A DNA stretch of 64,000 nt from Acidobacteriota bacterium (lineage in GTDB: Bacteria > Acidobacteriota > Terriglobia > Terriglobales > SCQP01), in NCBI GenBank assembly GCA_021818955.1, contig JAKASR010000005.1:1-64000 (forward strand). The letters are read 5' to 3'. Both the position numbers and the translations under genes were made by a program. The notes under the pieces are model-generated. The model ran no database searches, was not told where the DNA came from, and worked only from the letters and a program-made list of their open reading frames with translations. Below, piece after piece: positions 24,719 through 32,946 of the stretch; position 1 is the first letter of the stretch, and each line of letters opens with the position of its first letter.

Positions 24719-25729
24719 CTAGCCGGCTTCCTGTTCCAAATCCACTTGGCGTAGCTTCACCCCGGCGTTTTCCAGCAGCCCCGGCGCGGCGCCGTGCAGC
24801 GGGTAATGCGAGTTATAGACCACCTCGCGGATGCCGGCGTTGATGATCATTTTCGTGCACTGCAGGCAGGGCGAGAAGGTGGAATAAAGCGTGGCGTCTT
24901 TAATTGAAATGCCGTGATAGGCGGCCTGCACGATGGCGTTTTCCTCGCCATGCGAACAAAGACAGGCGTCGAGGTTTTGGCCGCTGATGGAGAGTCCGGC
25001 GCAGCGCGGGCAGCCGCCTTCATTGCAGTTGGCTACGCCGCGCGGGGTGCCGTTGTAGCCGGTGGAAATGATCCGCCGGTCTTTCACGATGATCGCCGCC
25101 ACCTTGCGCTTGATGCAGTTGCTGCGCAGGGCGACAATGCGGGCAATCCGCATGAAGTATTCGTCCCAGCCGGGACGCCCCTGCTGCCGCAGCCAGTTCG
25201 CGATCAGCTCGTCGGCGCGGGCCAGAAAAGCCTCGCGGCTGCCGTCGTTGATCAGGGTGGCGTCGGCGAGCCTGGCGCAGGCGCCCAGGTTCTGGGCGTC
25301 GGGACTGCCGCCCATCTCGCGCGCTTCCAGCTCGGCAAACTGCTCGAAGCTCGCCGGAACGCGCGCGTCCTGGCGCTCGCGGGCGCGCTCGTAGCGCCGC
25401 TCGATCGGGGCATCCAGGTGCAACAGGTGAAAGTGCGGCAGGCGGCGCAGCGCCTCGATCTCGCGCGGGTGGCGGATCGAATCGATCACGTAGTTGCGAT
25501 CCTCGAGTACGCGCGCCGCCGTCCGCTCCGCCAGCACCGCCAGCCCGTGCTCCCGCCGCAGGCGGTTGCCGGCTTCGATCAGGTTTTCGCGAGTTTCGGC
25601 CTTGTTCTCGCGCCGCAGCTCGCGGCGGATTTCATCCGAGAGCGAAAGAAAGCTGAACCCGCGCTGCTGCAGATGATCGGCCAGCGTGGTCTTGCCCGCG
25701 CCATTGGTTCCAGTGAGTCCGATGACCAT
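24719..25729 (-). CDS. P-loop kinase-like domain fused to deoxycytidylate deaminase
   Basis: The 336-residue protein has two domains. Residues 1-170 form a P-loop NTPase with Walker A GLTGTNGAGKTT, DEIRRELRRENK and RHPREIEALRR, similar to dephospho-CoA kinase or a deoxynucleoside kinase-like fold. Residues 185-330 form a zinc-dependent dCMP deaminase with SHGEENAIVQAA (His ligand and catalytic Glu) and SPCLQCTKMIINAG (two Cys ligands), plus CNEGGCPRC before it. dCMP deaminase converts dCMP to dUMP for thymidylate synthesis. A similar fusion occurs in fungal dCMP deaminases and, with different sequence, in AvcD-type antiphage proteins. Nothing next to it indicates a defence locus, so a housekeeping role is more likely. 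Confidence 0.8.
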   Translation of the reverse strand: MVIGLTGTNGAGKTTLADHLQQRGFSFLSLSDEIRRELRRENKAETRENLIEAGNRLRREHGLAVLAERTAARVLEDRNYVIDSIRHPREIEALRRLPHFHLLHLDAPIERRYERARERQDARVPASFEQFAELEAREMGGSPDAQNLGACARLADATLINDGSREAFLARADELIANWLRQQGRPGWDEYFMRIARIVALRSNCIKRKVAAIIVKDRRIISTGYNGTPRGVANCNEGGCPRCAGLSISGQNLDACLCSHGEENAIVQAAYHGISIKDATLYSTFSPCLQCTKMIINAGIREVVYNSHYPLHGAAPGLLENAGVKLRQVDLEQEAG

Positions 25730-25781
25730 ATAATTTCATTTCCGCCTGGTAAATCGCGGAGCAAGGCTTAATATTACACGC

Positions 25782-26447
25782 ATGCCGAGAGATGAAAAAG
25801 AACGCGTCTTGGCGGTGGAAGCCGCCGGCTTGTTCGCGCGCGGCCGTTTTCAAGGCTGCCTGCCCGGCGCCAGCCCCTATTTGCACTATCTATTCGAGCC
25901 CCGCCATGGGCGTTATCTCGAGCGCGCCCTGGCCGAAGACGATCCCGCCTGGAAGCAGGTCATTCCTTACGTGCTGCTGGCGCACGCGGGCCGCCTGCTC
26001 AGTTACCAGCGCGGACAGGCCTCCGGCGAAGCCCGGCTGCGGGCGCTGGTCTCCATCGGCTGGGGCGGCCATATTCGCCCCGAGGATGCCAGCCTGTTTG
26101 CCCCCGCCGGCCGGGAAAGTTACTTGCGCGCCATGGAGCGTGAGTTGGCCGAAGAGCTGAGCTGGCCCGCGGGTGCCCGGCGCTCCGACCGCATCGTCGG
26201 CCTAATCAACGACGATTCGCTGCCCGTCGGGCGCGTGCACATCGGCGTGGTGCATATCTGGGAGATGTCAAGCGGCGAGGTGGAAAAACGCGAACGCAAA
26301 ATCGTCTCTCCCCGCTGGCTGTCGCCTGAAGAGTTGCTGGCGGCTGAAATGTTTGAACGCCTGGAAACCTGGTCGCAGCTCTGCCTGCGCCACTGGCCGG
26401 AACTCCAGGCCCAGCCCGGCTGGTCTCCGTCAGCGGCTTGCGACTAG
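25782..26447 (+). CDS. Nudix hydrolase-like protein
   Basis: The 221-residue protein carries a Nudix box with WGGHIRPED at about 88-96 and RELAEELSWP at about 122-131, including the metal-binding EExxEE-like acidic helix. The insert between the Gly and Glu parts (SLFAPAGRESYLRAME) is longer than in classical MutT boxes, as seen in the phosphoesterase-like Nudix family. A C-terminal PRWLSPEELL is common in this group. Substrate is unknown. It is divergent from the dCMP deaminase gene with a 52-bp gap, so the two may share a promoter region. Confidence 0.8.
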   Translation: MPRDEKERVLAVEAAGLFARGRFQGCLPGASPYLHYLFEPRHGRYLERALAEDDPAWKQVIPYVLLAHAGRLLSYQRGQASGEARLRALVSIGWGGHIRPEDASLFAPAGRESYLRAMERELAEELSWPAGARRSDRIVGLINDDSLPVGRVHIGVVHIWEMSSGEVEKRERKIVSPRWLSPEELLAAEMFERLETWSQLCLRHWPELQAQPGWSPSAACD

Positions 26448-26551
26448 CTTTTGCCTCTAGTCTTGCCTCCGCGCCTGCGCCCTGCCTTGCTTGTCCGCCA
26501 TCGCGCTATGGATTTAAACTTAAATTCAGCCGAACTCGTTGTGAGCCTGAC

Positions 26552-27196
26552 ATGGCAAAAGCGAAATCATCCCAGCGTAAAGCCAGCGCCCCAAAGCGCG
26601 CCGGCGCCGTGAAGCCGCGCGCCACAGCCGCCAAAGCCCGCGCCCGGCGCGGCTCCGCCCAACGTTCTGCCCGCTCCGCCGCCTCAAAGCGCGCCCCCGT
26701 CCAGAAGCATGCCACCGCTTTCGCCGCGCCACGGGAACTGCGCCAGCAATTGGCCGAACTGCTCGACGGAGATCATGCCCATGCCGATTTCCATAAAGCC
26801 GCGGCGAACTGGCCCGCGCATCTGGTCGGGCAGCGGCCCGCCGGCGCGCCCTACACTCCCTGGCAGATTCTCGAGCACATGCGCATCGCGCAATGGGACA
26901 TTTTGAATTTCTCCCTGAACCCGCAACACACCTCGCCCTCCTGGCCAACTGGCTACTGGCCGCCCTCGGAATCGCCCGCGCCGGGTGAATGGGAGAAAAG
27001 CGTCGCCGCTTTTGAACACGATCTGGAGGCGTTGCGCCGTCTGGCGCTCGACCCTAAGCAGGATCTGTTCCGTCCCATCCCGCACGGCGCCGGACAAACC
27101 CTGCTGCGCGAGATCATGCTCGCCGCCGACCATAACAGCAACCATCTAGGGCAATTGATTCTTTTACGCCGCCTGCAAAATGCCTGGCCCAGCTAA
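26552..27196 (+). CDS. DinB-family protein with basic N-terminal tail
   Basis: The 214-residue protein has an unusual N-terminal tail of about 60 residues rich in Lys, Arg and Ala (RKASAPKRAGAVKPRATAAK). It resembles the tail of the H1-like protein at 13903. The rest is a four-helix DinB domain with candidate metal-ligand histidines in ILEHMRIAQWD and AADHNSNHLGQLILLRR. DinB proteins are metal-dependent enzymes, many being thiol transferases. I chose the ATG at 26552 because upstream in-frame sequence is low-complexity DNA without homology. The basic tail may bind nucleic acid, which is inference. Confidence 0.78.
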   Translation: MAKAKSSQRKASAPKRAGAVKPRATAAKARARRGSAQRSARSAASKRAPVQKHATAFAAPRELRQQLAELLDGDHAHADFHKAAANWPAHLVGQRPAGAPYTPWQILEHMRIAQWDILNFSLNPQHTSPSWPTGYWPPSESPAPGEWEKSVAAFEHDLEALRRLALDPKQDLFRPIPHGAGQTLLREIMLAADHNSNHLGQLILLRRLQNAWPS

Positions 27197-27222
27197 CTCG
27201 CCATGGCTCGTCTTTGCTCGTT

Positions 27223-28188
27223 TTAGCTCTCAAACCGTATCGCCGCCACCGCCTCCGGCGCCGGAAACAGCTCCGGATGCAATATTCCGGCGAGCAGCTC
27301 CAGTCCATCCCATAATCCCGGGCCGGCCTGGCTGAAATAGCGCGAGCCGTCCGTCACCCAGAATTGCCGCTCCCGCACCGCGCGCAGCGCCGCAAACTCC
27401 GGCTTCCGGCACAATACCTGCAGTTCGCGCCAGGCGCGCTCGCGGGGAAAGCCGCAGACCATGGCGATGATGAATTCGGGGTCGTACTTGCGCAGCCGTT
27501 CCCAGCCGATGCGGGTCGAATGCGCGCCGGGCGCGGCCAACTCGTCCCGCCCTCCGGCCAACGCCACCATTTCCGGCACCCAATGCCCGGCGTTATAAAG
27601 CGGATCGGGCCATTCCAGGCAAAACACCGTCGGACGCCTCTTCGCGCCGGCGGAGCGTTGTTCGACCGCATGCATGCGCACCCTCAGTCGCGCCGTCAAG
27701 GCTTGACCGCTCTCCTCCAGCCCCAGCGCGCCGGCCACCTGCCGCATATCCTCCAAAGCTTCGGAAAGATTGTGCGCGTGCAACTCGACTATCGCCGGCT
27801 GGGGCCGCAGGCGCGACAGCACCGCTTGCAGATCATGGGGGGTAATAGCGCAGACGTCGCATAAGCGTTGTGTCAGCACCAGCGTGGGCTTGAGCCGCGC
27901 GATCGTTTCCGCGTCGAGCACATAAATGCTTTTCCCCTGGGCGTAGGTCGCGCTCACCAACGCGTCAATTTCGCCGCTCGACATCTCGCCGTCGTCGTAG
28001 CTGAGCCGGTTGACCACCGGCAAGCCCGCCGGCAAGCCACCCGCCGCCGCCATGTATTGATGGTCGTGCGACACCCCGGCCAGCCGTTCGCCCGCGCCCA
28101 GCGCCAGCACAATCGATGTCGCCGTGGGCAGCAGCGACAATATGCGGGTTTCGGATTGTGCCCCTCGCTCCAGCATGAAGCATTTCAT
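27223..28188 (-). CDS. Cobalamin-type ABC transporter substrate-binding protein (BtuF-like)
   Basis: The 321-residue protein has the TroA/BtuF fold: RILSLLPTATSIVLALGAGE, then LAGVSHD, and LVLTQRLCDVCAI before a long linking helix (NLSEALEDMRQVAGALGLEE). The C-terminal lobe has DPEFIIAMVCGF and WDGLELLAGILHPELFP. Such proteins bind corrinoids or iron-siderophores and deliver them to an ABC importer. No signal peptide is evident, so it may be cytoplasmic or the N-terminus is elsewhere. It is divergent from cobB, which supports a corrinoid role. No permease or ATPase is adjacent. An ATG four codons later is an alternative start. Confidence 0.75.
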   Translation of the reverse strand: MKCFMLERGAQSETRILSLLPTATSIVLALGAGERLAGVSHDHQYMAAAGGLPAGLPVVNRLSYDDGEMSSGEIDALVSATYAQGKSIYVLDAETIARLKPTLVLTQRLCDVCAITPHDLQAVLSRLRPQPAIVELHAHNLSEALEDMRQVAGALGLEESGQALTARLRVRMHAVEQRSAGAKRRPTVFCLEWPDPLYNAGHWVPEMVALAGGRDELAAPGAHSTRIGWERLRKYDPEFIIAMVCGFPRERAWRELQVLCRKPEFAALRAVRERQFWVTDGSRYFSQAGPGLWDGLELLAGILHPELFPAPEAVAAIRFES

Positions 28189-28204
28189 TATGCAGCTTGT
28201 CTAT

Positions 28205-28280
28205 TCTCTATCCCCTTTGTTTCCCTTTCCTTCTCTGTCCCTTTGTTTTCCCTTGTCTTCCCTGTTCCCTTTGTTTTCCC
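28205..28280 (+). repeat. Polypyrimidine tract
   Basis: About 76 bp of almost pure C and T on the plus strand, with repeated CCCTTTGTTTTCCC-like units. It lies between the divergent btuF-like and cobB genes. Purine-pyrimidine strand asymmetry of this length can form triplex DNA, but no function is shown. Confidence 0.5.
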
Positions 28281-28367
28281 CGTGCGGCGCAGCCGCGCAT
28301 CCTTTTGCTGGCAGCTGGCAGCTTTCTGCTGTGGTAGCTTGCCGCTAAATGCCGGAAACTATAGCTC

Positions 28368-29963
28368 ATGGCCCTGCTCATCGCCGGCACCCATAGCGGA
28401 GTTGGCAAAACCACCGTCACGCTGGCCGTGGCCGCCGCCCTGCGGCAGCGCGGGCTGCGCGTCGCGCCCTTCAAGCTCGGCCCCGACTTTCTCGATCCCA
28501 CGCATCTCGCCGCCGCCGCCGGCCGCCCCTGCGGCAACCTCGATCTCTGGATGCTGGGTGAAGACTACATCCGCGCGCGTCTGGCCGCAGCGGAAGCCGA
28601 AGCCGATTTTGTCCTGATCGAAGCCATGATGGGCCTGCACGATGGGCGCGGTGGCCTGAGCGCGGATGGCAGCGCCGCCGAATTCGCCCGGCGCTTTCAG
28701 GTTCCCACTCTGCTGGTCGTGGACGCCTCCGCCATGGCCCGCAGCCTGGCCGCCCTGGTCAAGGGCTTTCGCGAATTCGATCCCCAGGTGCCCCTGGCCG
28801 GCATCCTCGCCAACCGCGTTGGCGGCCCCGGACACGTCCGCTACCTGGAAGAAGCCTTGAGCGGAGAACCGCTGCCCCTTTTGGGCGCGCTTCCGGCTGA
28901 TGCCCGCTGGCATATTCCCGAACGCCATCTGGGCTTGACCATGGCTGGCGAAGGCTCAATCGCGATGAACTGGAGCGATCTGGCCGTCTGGGCGGAGCAA
29001 AATATAAACCTCGACCGCCTGCTCGCGTTAGGCCAGGCAAAAGCATCGCCCACGACAGATACAGCAACCCTTTTGCCTTCCCTGAAAAACCGGCTGCTTG
29101 CGGATTGTGCCCCGAGTGCCGGCAGCTCGCTTGCGGGCTGCGCCCTGGAAATTTCCTACTCAAGATCCACCACCCCAAACCCGGAATCCCCTCCGCCAAC
29201 TGGCAATGAAGACTGGAAACGGGCTGCGGGGTACGGCAAACTGCCCACCGCAAACTCTCCCCGCGCCCGCCTCGGCATCGCCCGCGACGCCGCCTTCGGC
29301 TTTTACTACGAAGACAATCTTCGTCTGCTCGCGGCGGCCGGCGCCGAACTGGTCGAGTTTTCCCCGCTCGCCGACCCGCATCTGCCGCCCGGCCTGGACG
29401 GCCTTTACCTCGGCGGAGGCTATCCCGAACTGCACGCCGAGCGTTTCGAAGCCAACCTTTCCATGCGCTCCGAGCTGCGCGATTTCGCTCGCGCCGGCAA
29501 GCTGATCTATGCCGAATGCGGAGGCATGATGGCGCTGGCGCGCTCGCTCACTCTAGTTGACGGACGCTGCTTTCAAATGGCCGGGGTGCTGCCCATCGAC
29601 GTACGCATGTGCGCCCGCCTGCGCGCCCTCGGCTATCGCGAAGTCGCGCCCCTCGGCCTCGGCCCACCAGCCTCTGAGCTGCGCTTGCGCGGGCATGAAT
29701 TTCACTATTCTGAAATCCTCGATGCGGATGCGGCTGCCGCCGCCCCCGGCCTGCCGCCCGCCTGGCGCATCACCTACCCGGAAAATCCGGCATCGCGCAG
29801 CCCGGCCGCCAGTGCCGATTCGATGGTGTATTCCGGCTATCGCCTGGGCGCGGTCCGGGCCGGCTACATCCACCTCCACTTCGCCTCCTGCCCGGCCTTC
29901 GCCCGCCTGCTGGTCGGGCAAATGGGAAAAGTAAGGATGTGCAACCAGTTCATAAGCGATTAG
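28368..29963 (+). CDS. cobB: Cobyrinate a,c-diamide synthase
   Basis: The enzyme amidates the a and c side chains of cobyrinate using glutamine and ATP in corrinoid synthesis. The 531-residue protein has a P-loop (IAGTHSGVGKTT, residues 5-16) and DFLDPTHLAAAAGRPCGNLD in the N-terminal dethiobiotin-synthetase-like domain, and a class I glutaminase domain with the nucleophile Cys in YAECGGMMAL (about residue 384) and GHEFHYSE. Family length is about 430-470; the excess comes from a low-complexity Ser/Pro-rich segment at about 223-302 between the two domains. The gene is otherwise intact. The gene name CbiA would apply if the organism uses the anaerobic route. Confidence 0.88.
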   Translation: MALLIAGTHSGVGKTTVTLAVAAALRQRGLRVAPFKLGPDFLDPTHLAAAAGRPCGNLDLWMLGEDYIRARLAAAEAEADFVLIEAMMGLHDGRGGLSADGSAAEFARRFQVPTLLVVDASAMARSLAALVKGFREFDPQVPLAGILANRVGGPGHVRYLEEALSGEPLPLLGALPADARWHIPERHLGLTMAGEGSIAMNWSDLAVWAEQNINLDRLLALGQAKASPTTDTATLLPSLKNRLLADCAPSAGSSLAGCALEISYSRSTTPNPESPPPTGNEDWKRAAGYGKLPTANSPRARLGIARDAAFGFYYEDNLRLLAAAGAELVEFSPLADPHLPPGLDGLYLGGGYPELHAERFEANLSMRSELRDFARAGKLIYAECGGMMALARSLTLVDGRCFQMAGVLPIDVRMCARLRALGYREVAPLGLGPPASELRLRGHEFHYSEILDADAAAAAPGLPPAWRITYPENPASRSPAASADSMVYSGYRLGAVRAGYIHLHFASCPAFARLLVGQMGKVRMCNQFISD

Positions 29964-29995
29964 GTTTCAGATCGCAATCGCCACTTGCGGATACA

Positions 29996-30246
29996 GCGGC
30001 TCGGCCGCTTTTACTTTTAGGCGCTGACGCTTTCGCAAAGGTCCGGCCGAAACCGGACGCAGGGCGAATACTCATGGCTGCCGGGCATTGCCAGGCGCAA
30101 TTCCTGCGGAATTGCTTGGTATTGTCGTTAATAGGCGCGGGACCTAATAGGAACCCCGCGCGAACCCGGTCTGCGAGCATTACTGCAGGCAATTTCTCCG
30201 AAATTGCTTCAGACGAAAACTGCTGCCCGACTCGGCCGTTAACGCT
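29996..30246 (+). repeat. Dispersed composite repeat, longest copy
   Basis: This copy has all modules: head (GCGGCTCGGCCGCTTTTAC), CCGGCCGAAACCGG block, mini-hairpin GCAATTCC-TGC-GGAATTGC (30097-30115), GC hairpin, a second mini-hairpin GCAATTTC-TCC-GAAATTGC (about 30189-30207) and the tail CGACTCGGCCGTTAACGC. It fills the gap between cobB and the GH35-like gene and ends 36 bp before the chosen start of that gene. Confidence 0.88.
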
Positions 30247-30281
30247 TCTGGATGCCTGATTGCGGAATAATAGACGATACG

Positions 30282-31865
30282 ATGAGATACTCTTTCCGCT
30301 TCCCCACCTGGATTGCAATCTGTATCTGTCTGTTTTCGCTGGCGGCCATGGCACAAGTCCCCTCCGCCTCGCCGGCACCGCCCATGCCGGCCATCGTGCG
30401 CGGACCGCACGGCTATACCTTTGAACTCCACGACCGGCCGTATTTGATTTTGGGCGCGCAGGTGCACAACTCCAGCGGCTGGGCCAGCCGGCTGCAGCCG
30501 GTCTGGAAGGATTTCGTCGCCTGGCATTTCAATACGGTCGAAGTGCCGGTATATTGGCAAACCATCGAGCCTCGCCCGGGGGAATTTCATTTTGGCGAAC
30601 TCGACCGCATTCTGGCCGCGGCGCGGTCACATCACCTTCACCTGGTATTGCTTTGGTTCGGCACCTGGAAAAACGGCAACATGGAGTACACCCCCGACTG
30701 GGTGAAACTCAACCCCGCCCAATACCGGCGCACCCTCAACCGTGCCGGACAGCCGACGACTACACTGTCGCCCTTCTGCGCCGCCTGCTTCGCGGCCGAC
30801 CGCGCCGCCCTGACCCGCCTCTTCCAGCACCTCAAGCGCACCGACACCGCCGCGCAGACGGTGATTATGGTGCAGTTGGAAAACGAAAACGGAGCGCTGG
30901 GCACGCCGCGCGACTATAGCCCCGCCGCCAATCGCGCCTTCGCCGCGCCGGTGCCGGCTAGCTTGCGCGCCCGGCTTCATTTGCCGGTCGGGGACTGGCG
31001 GCAGGTCTTCCGCCGCAGCGCCGATGAAAGTTTCGAAGCCTATTACAACGCCCGCTATATCGACCGCCTGGCGGCGGCGGCGAAACAGGCTTACGGCCTG
31101 CCGGTTTACATCAATGTCTGGCTGCGCTCGCCCAACGCCTATCAGCAGCCGGGACGCAATTATCCCTCCGGCGGCGCGGTTTACACCGTCTTGAATATCT
31201 GGAAAGCGGTTACGCCCCATATCGACATGGTCTCGCCCGATATCTATGTCGCCGACCGCGACGGCTACCGGAAAATGCTTGCCACCTATGCGCGGCCGGA
31301 TAATCCGCTGTTCATTCCTGAAACCTTGCCCTGTCCCTATAACTATCCCAACCTTTTCCTGGCCTTAGCGAAATACGACGCGCTTGGTTTTTCCCCCTTT
31401 GGCATTGACAGCGCCCAGGTTTGCCGCCAGCCGCGCGCCCAGGCCATGGCGCCGCTGGGGGTGAGCTATGGTCTGGTCGAAGCGGCGCTGCCGGCGATTG
31501 TGCGGGCGCGCGGCACACAAAACCTGCAGGCCGCCGTGCCCTACTGGCATGGCTGGGCCGATCTGCTGTGTTTCCCCAATTATGCCGCCCAGATCAATTT
31601 CACCGCCGGCGAAAACAGCAGCGTTATGGTCATCCGTAATGCGCCCGGCGATTACCTCGTGCTGGGCTCGGGCGCCTCGGTGCGGTTCTTCTCACGCCAT
31701 CTCCGTCATCCCGCCCAACTGCTTACCGTGGCGCAGGGCAGCTATATTGCTGGCCATTGGCATACCGGCTACCTCTGGAACGGCGACGAAGTCAGCTATA
31801 ACTTTAATGCGCTGCATCTGCCCTCATCGGGCGTGGTGCTGCGGGTGAAGCTGATGCGCTATTGA
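30282..31865 (+). CDS. Secreted GH35-like beta-galactosidase (DUF5597-type)
   Basis: The 527-residue enzyme is a retaining glycoside hydrolase of the GH35/GH42 clan. The ATG at 30282 gives a signal peptide (TWIAICICLFSLAAMAQVPS); an upstream in-frame ATG at 30252 lies in the repeat flank and lacks homology. The barrel begins with PYLILGAQVHNSSGWAS and has FNTVEVPVYWQTIEPRPGEF, the acid/base Glu in VMVQLENENGALG-like sequence, and the nucleophile Glu in LFIPETLPCPYN. The C-terminal beta-domain ends with FNALHLPSSG. It is probably periplasmic or extracellular. Substrate specificity cannot be read from the sequence. Confidence 0.85.
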   Translation: MRYSFRFPTWIAICICLFSLAAMAQVPSASPAPPMPAIVRGPHGYTFELHDRPYLILGAQVHNSSGWASRLQPVWKDFVAWHFNTVEVPVYWQTIEPRPGEFHFGELDRILAAARSHHLHLVLLWFGTWKNGNMEYTPDWVKLNPAQYRRTLNRAGQPTTTLSPFCAACFAADRAALTRLFQHLKRTDTAAQTVIMVQLENENGALGTPRDYSPAANRAFAAPVPASLRARLHLPVGDWRQVFRRSADESFEAYYNARYIDRLAAAAKQAYGLPVYINVWLRSPNAYQQPGRNYPSGGAVYTVLNIWKAVTPHIDMVSPDIYVADRDGYRKMLATYARPDNPLFIPETLPCPYNYPNLFLALAKYDALGFSPFGIDSAQVCRQPRAQAMAPLGVSYGLVEAALPAIVRARGTQNLQAAVPYWHGWADLLCFPNYAAQINFTAGENSSVMVIRNAPGDYLVLGSGASVRFFSRHLRHPAQLLTVAQGSYIAGHWHTGYLWNGDEVSYNFNALHLPSSGVVLRVKLMRY

Positions 31866-31920
31866 TCCGGTTTGTGAGTTATGGGTTTTTGGTAATGAGT
31901 TTTGGGTTGTGAGTTCGCGA

Positions 31921-31976
31921 AGCGGAGCGTCAGTTTTCAGCCGGCATTTGATCGCTCCGCTCTGCCAATTTTTTTG
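31921..31976 (+). terminator. Likely intrinsic terminator of the GH35-like gene
   Basis: AGCGGAGCG (31921-31929) and CGCTCCGCT (31953-31961) form a perfect 9-bp stem with a 23-nt loop, followed by CTGCCAA and a T-tract at about 31969-31975. It lies 55 bp after the GH35-like stop codon. Confidence 0.55.
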
Positions 31977-32001
31977 ACAGTTATCGTCCAAAATTTAGAA
32001 C
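31974..32001 (+). promoter_or_regulatory. Possible sigma-70 promoter of the SDR gene
   Basis: TTGACA at 31974-31979 is followed after 16 bp by TAGAAC (31996-32001), a four-of-six match to the -10 box. It would give a leader of about 115 nt before the SDR start. The -35 box overlaps the T-tract of the preceding terminator. Confidence 0.4.
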
Positions 32002-32121
32002 TGGCCTGCCCGCGCGCAAACCAGCCGTGGCCATATTCCTGATTTAAACGGGTTTACTAATTGGCAATCCACAAGCAGAGCATTGTCATATAAGGCCGCC
32101 AGCCTGTGGGGAGCATCGCCC

Positions 32122-32892
32122 ATGCAGCGATTAAAAGGACAAGTCGGTATTGTAACCGGCGGCGCGCTGGGCATTGGCCGCGCCACCTCCCTGTTGTTCG
32201 GACGCGAGGGCGCGCGGGTGGCCATTGTGGATATCTGTGATGCCGAAGGCGAGCGCCTGGCGGAAGAGATATGGCAAGCGGGAGGCGAGGCCGCCTACTG
32301 GCATATGGACGTCAGTCGGGAAGAGCAGGTGCGGAGCGTTTTTGCCCAGGTGCGCGAAAAATACGGCGCCATTCACATGCTGGTCAACAACGCCGGCATT
32401 GCGGGTAGCAATAAGCCGACGCACGAGCTCAGCGAAAAGGAATGGGATGCGCTGATGGCGGTGAACGTGAAGGGCGTATTTTATTGCACCAAACACGCTA
32501 TTCCTTACATGAAAGCTGCCGGCCAGGGCAGCATTGTCAATTTATCCTCCATTTATGGGCTGATCGGCGCCGCCGATTTCCCCCCTTACCATGCCTCGAA
32601 AGGCGCGGTGCGGATGATGACCAAAAACGACGCGCTGCTGTATGCTCCCGACCGCATTCGCGTCAACGCAGTCATGCCCGGCTTTATCTGGACCCCCATG
32701 GTGGAAAACGTCGCCCGTCAGACGGCGGGCGGCCCGGAACTGTTCCGCAAGCAATTGGATACTTTGCACCCGCTGGGTCATATCGGCGAGCCGGAAGATA
32801 TTGCCTGGGGCATCGTCTATCTGGCTTCGGAAGAAGCGAAATTCGTCACCGGCGCCGAGTTGGTGATCGATGGCGGCTACACCGCGCGCTAG
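32122..32892 (+). CDS. SDR-family oxidoreductase
   Basis: The 256-residue protein is a classical short-chain dehydrogenase/reductase. It has the cofactor motif IVTGGALGIGRATS, the Asp in VAIVDI that favours NAD(H), NNAG in MLVNNAGIAG, catalytic Ser in IVNLSSIYG and the catalytic YHASK, ending in GAELVIDGGYTAR. The ATG at 32122 is preceded by GGGGAG 8 nt upstream; an in-frame TTG at 32083 is less likely. The gene stands alone, so the substrate cannot be inferred from context. Confidence 0.88.
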   Translation: MQRLKGQVGIVTGGALGIGRATSLLFGREGARVAIVDICDAEGERLAEEIWQAGGEAAYWHMDVSREEQVRSVFAQVREKYGAIHMLVNNAGIAGSNKPTHELSEKEWDALMAVNVKGVFYCTKHAIPYMKAAGQGSIVNLSSIYGLIGAADFPPYHASKGAVRMMTKNDALLYAPDRIRVNAVMPGFIWTPMVENVARQTAGGPELFRKQLDTLHPLGHIGEPEDIAWGIVYLASEEAKFVTGAELVIDGGYTAR

Positions 32893-32946
32893 ATTGAATA
32901 AAAGCGGCTCGCGCGATGCAATTTGAAATCTATTCTCTCCAACCCA

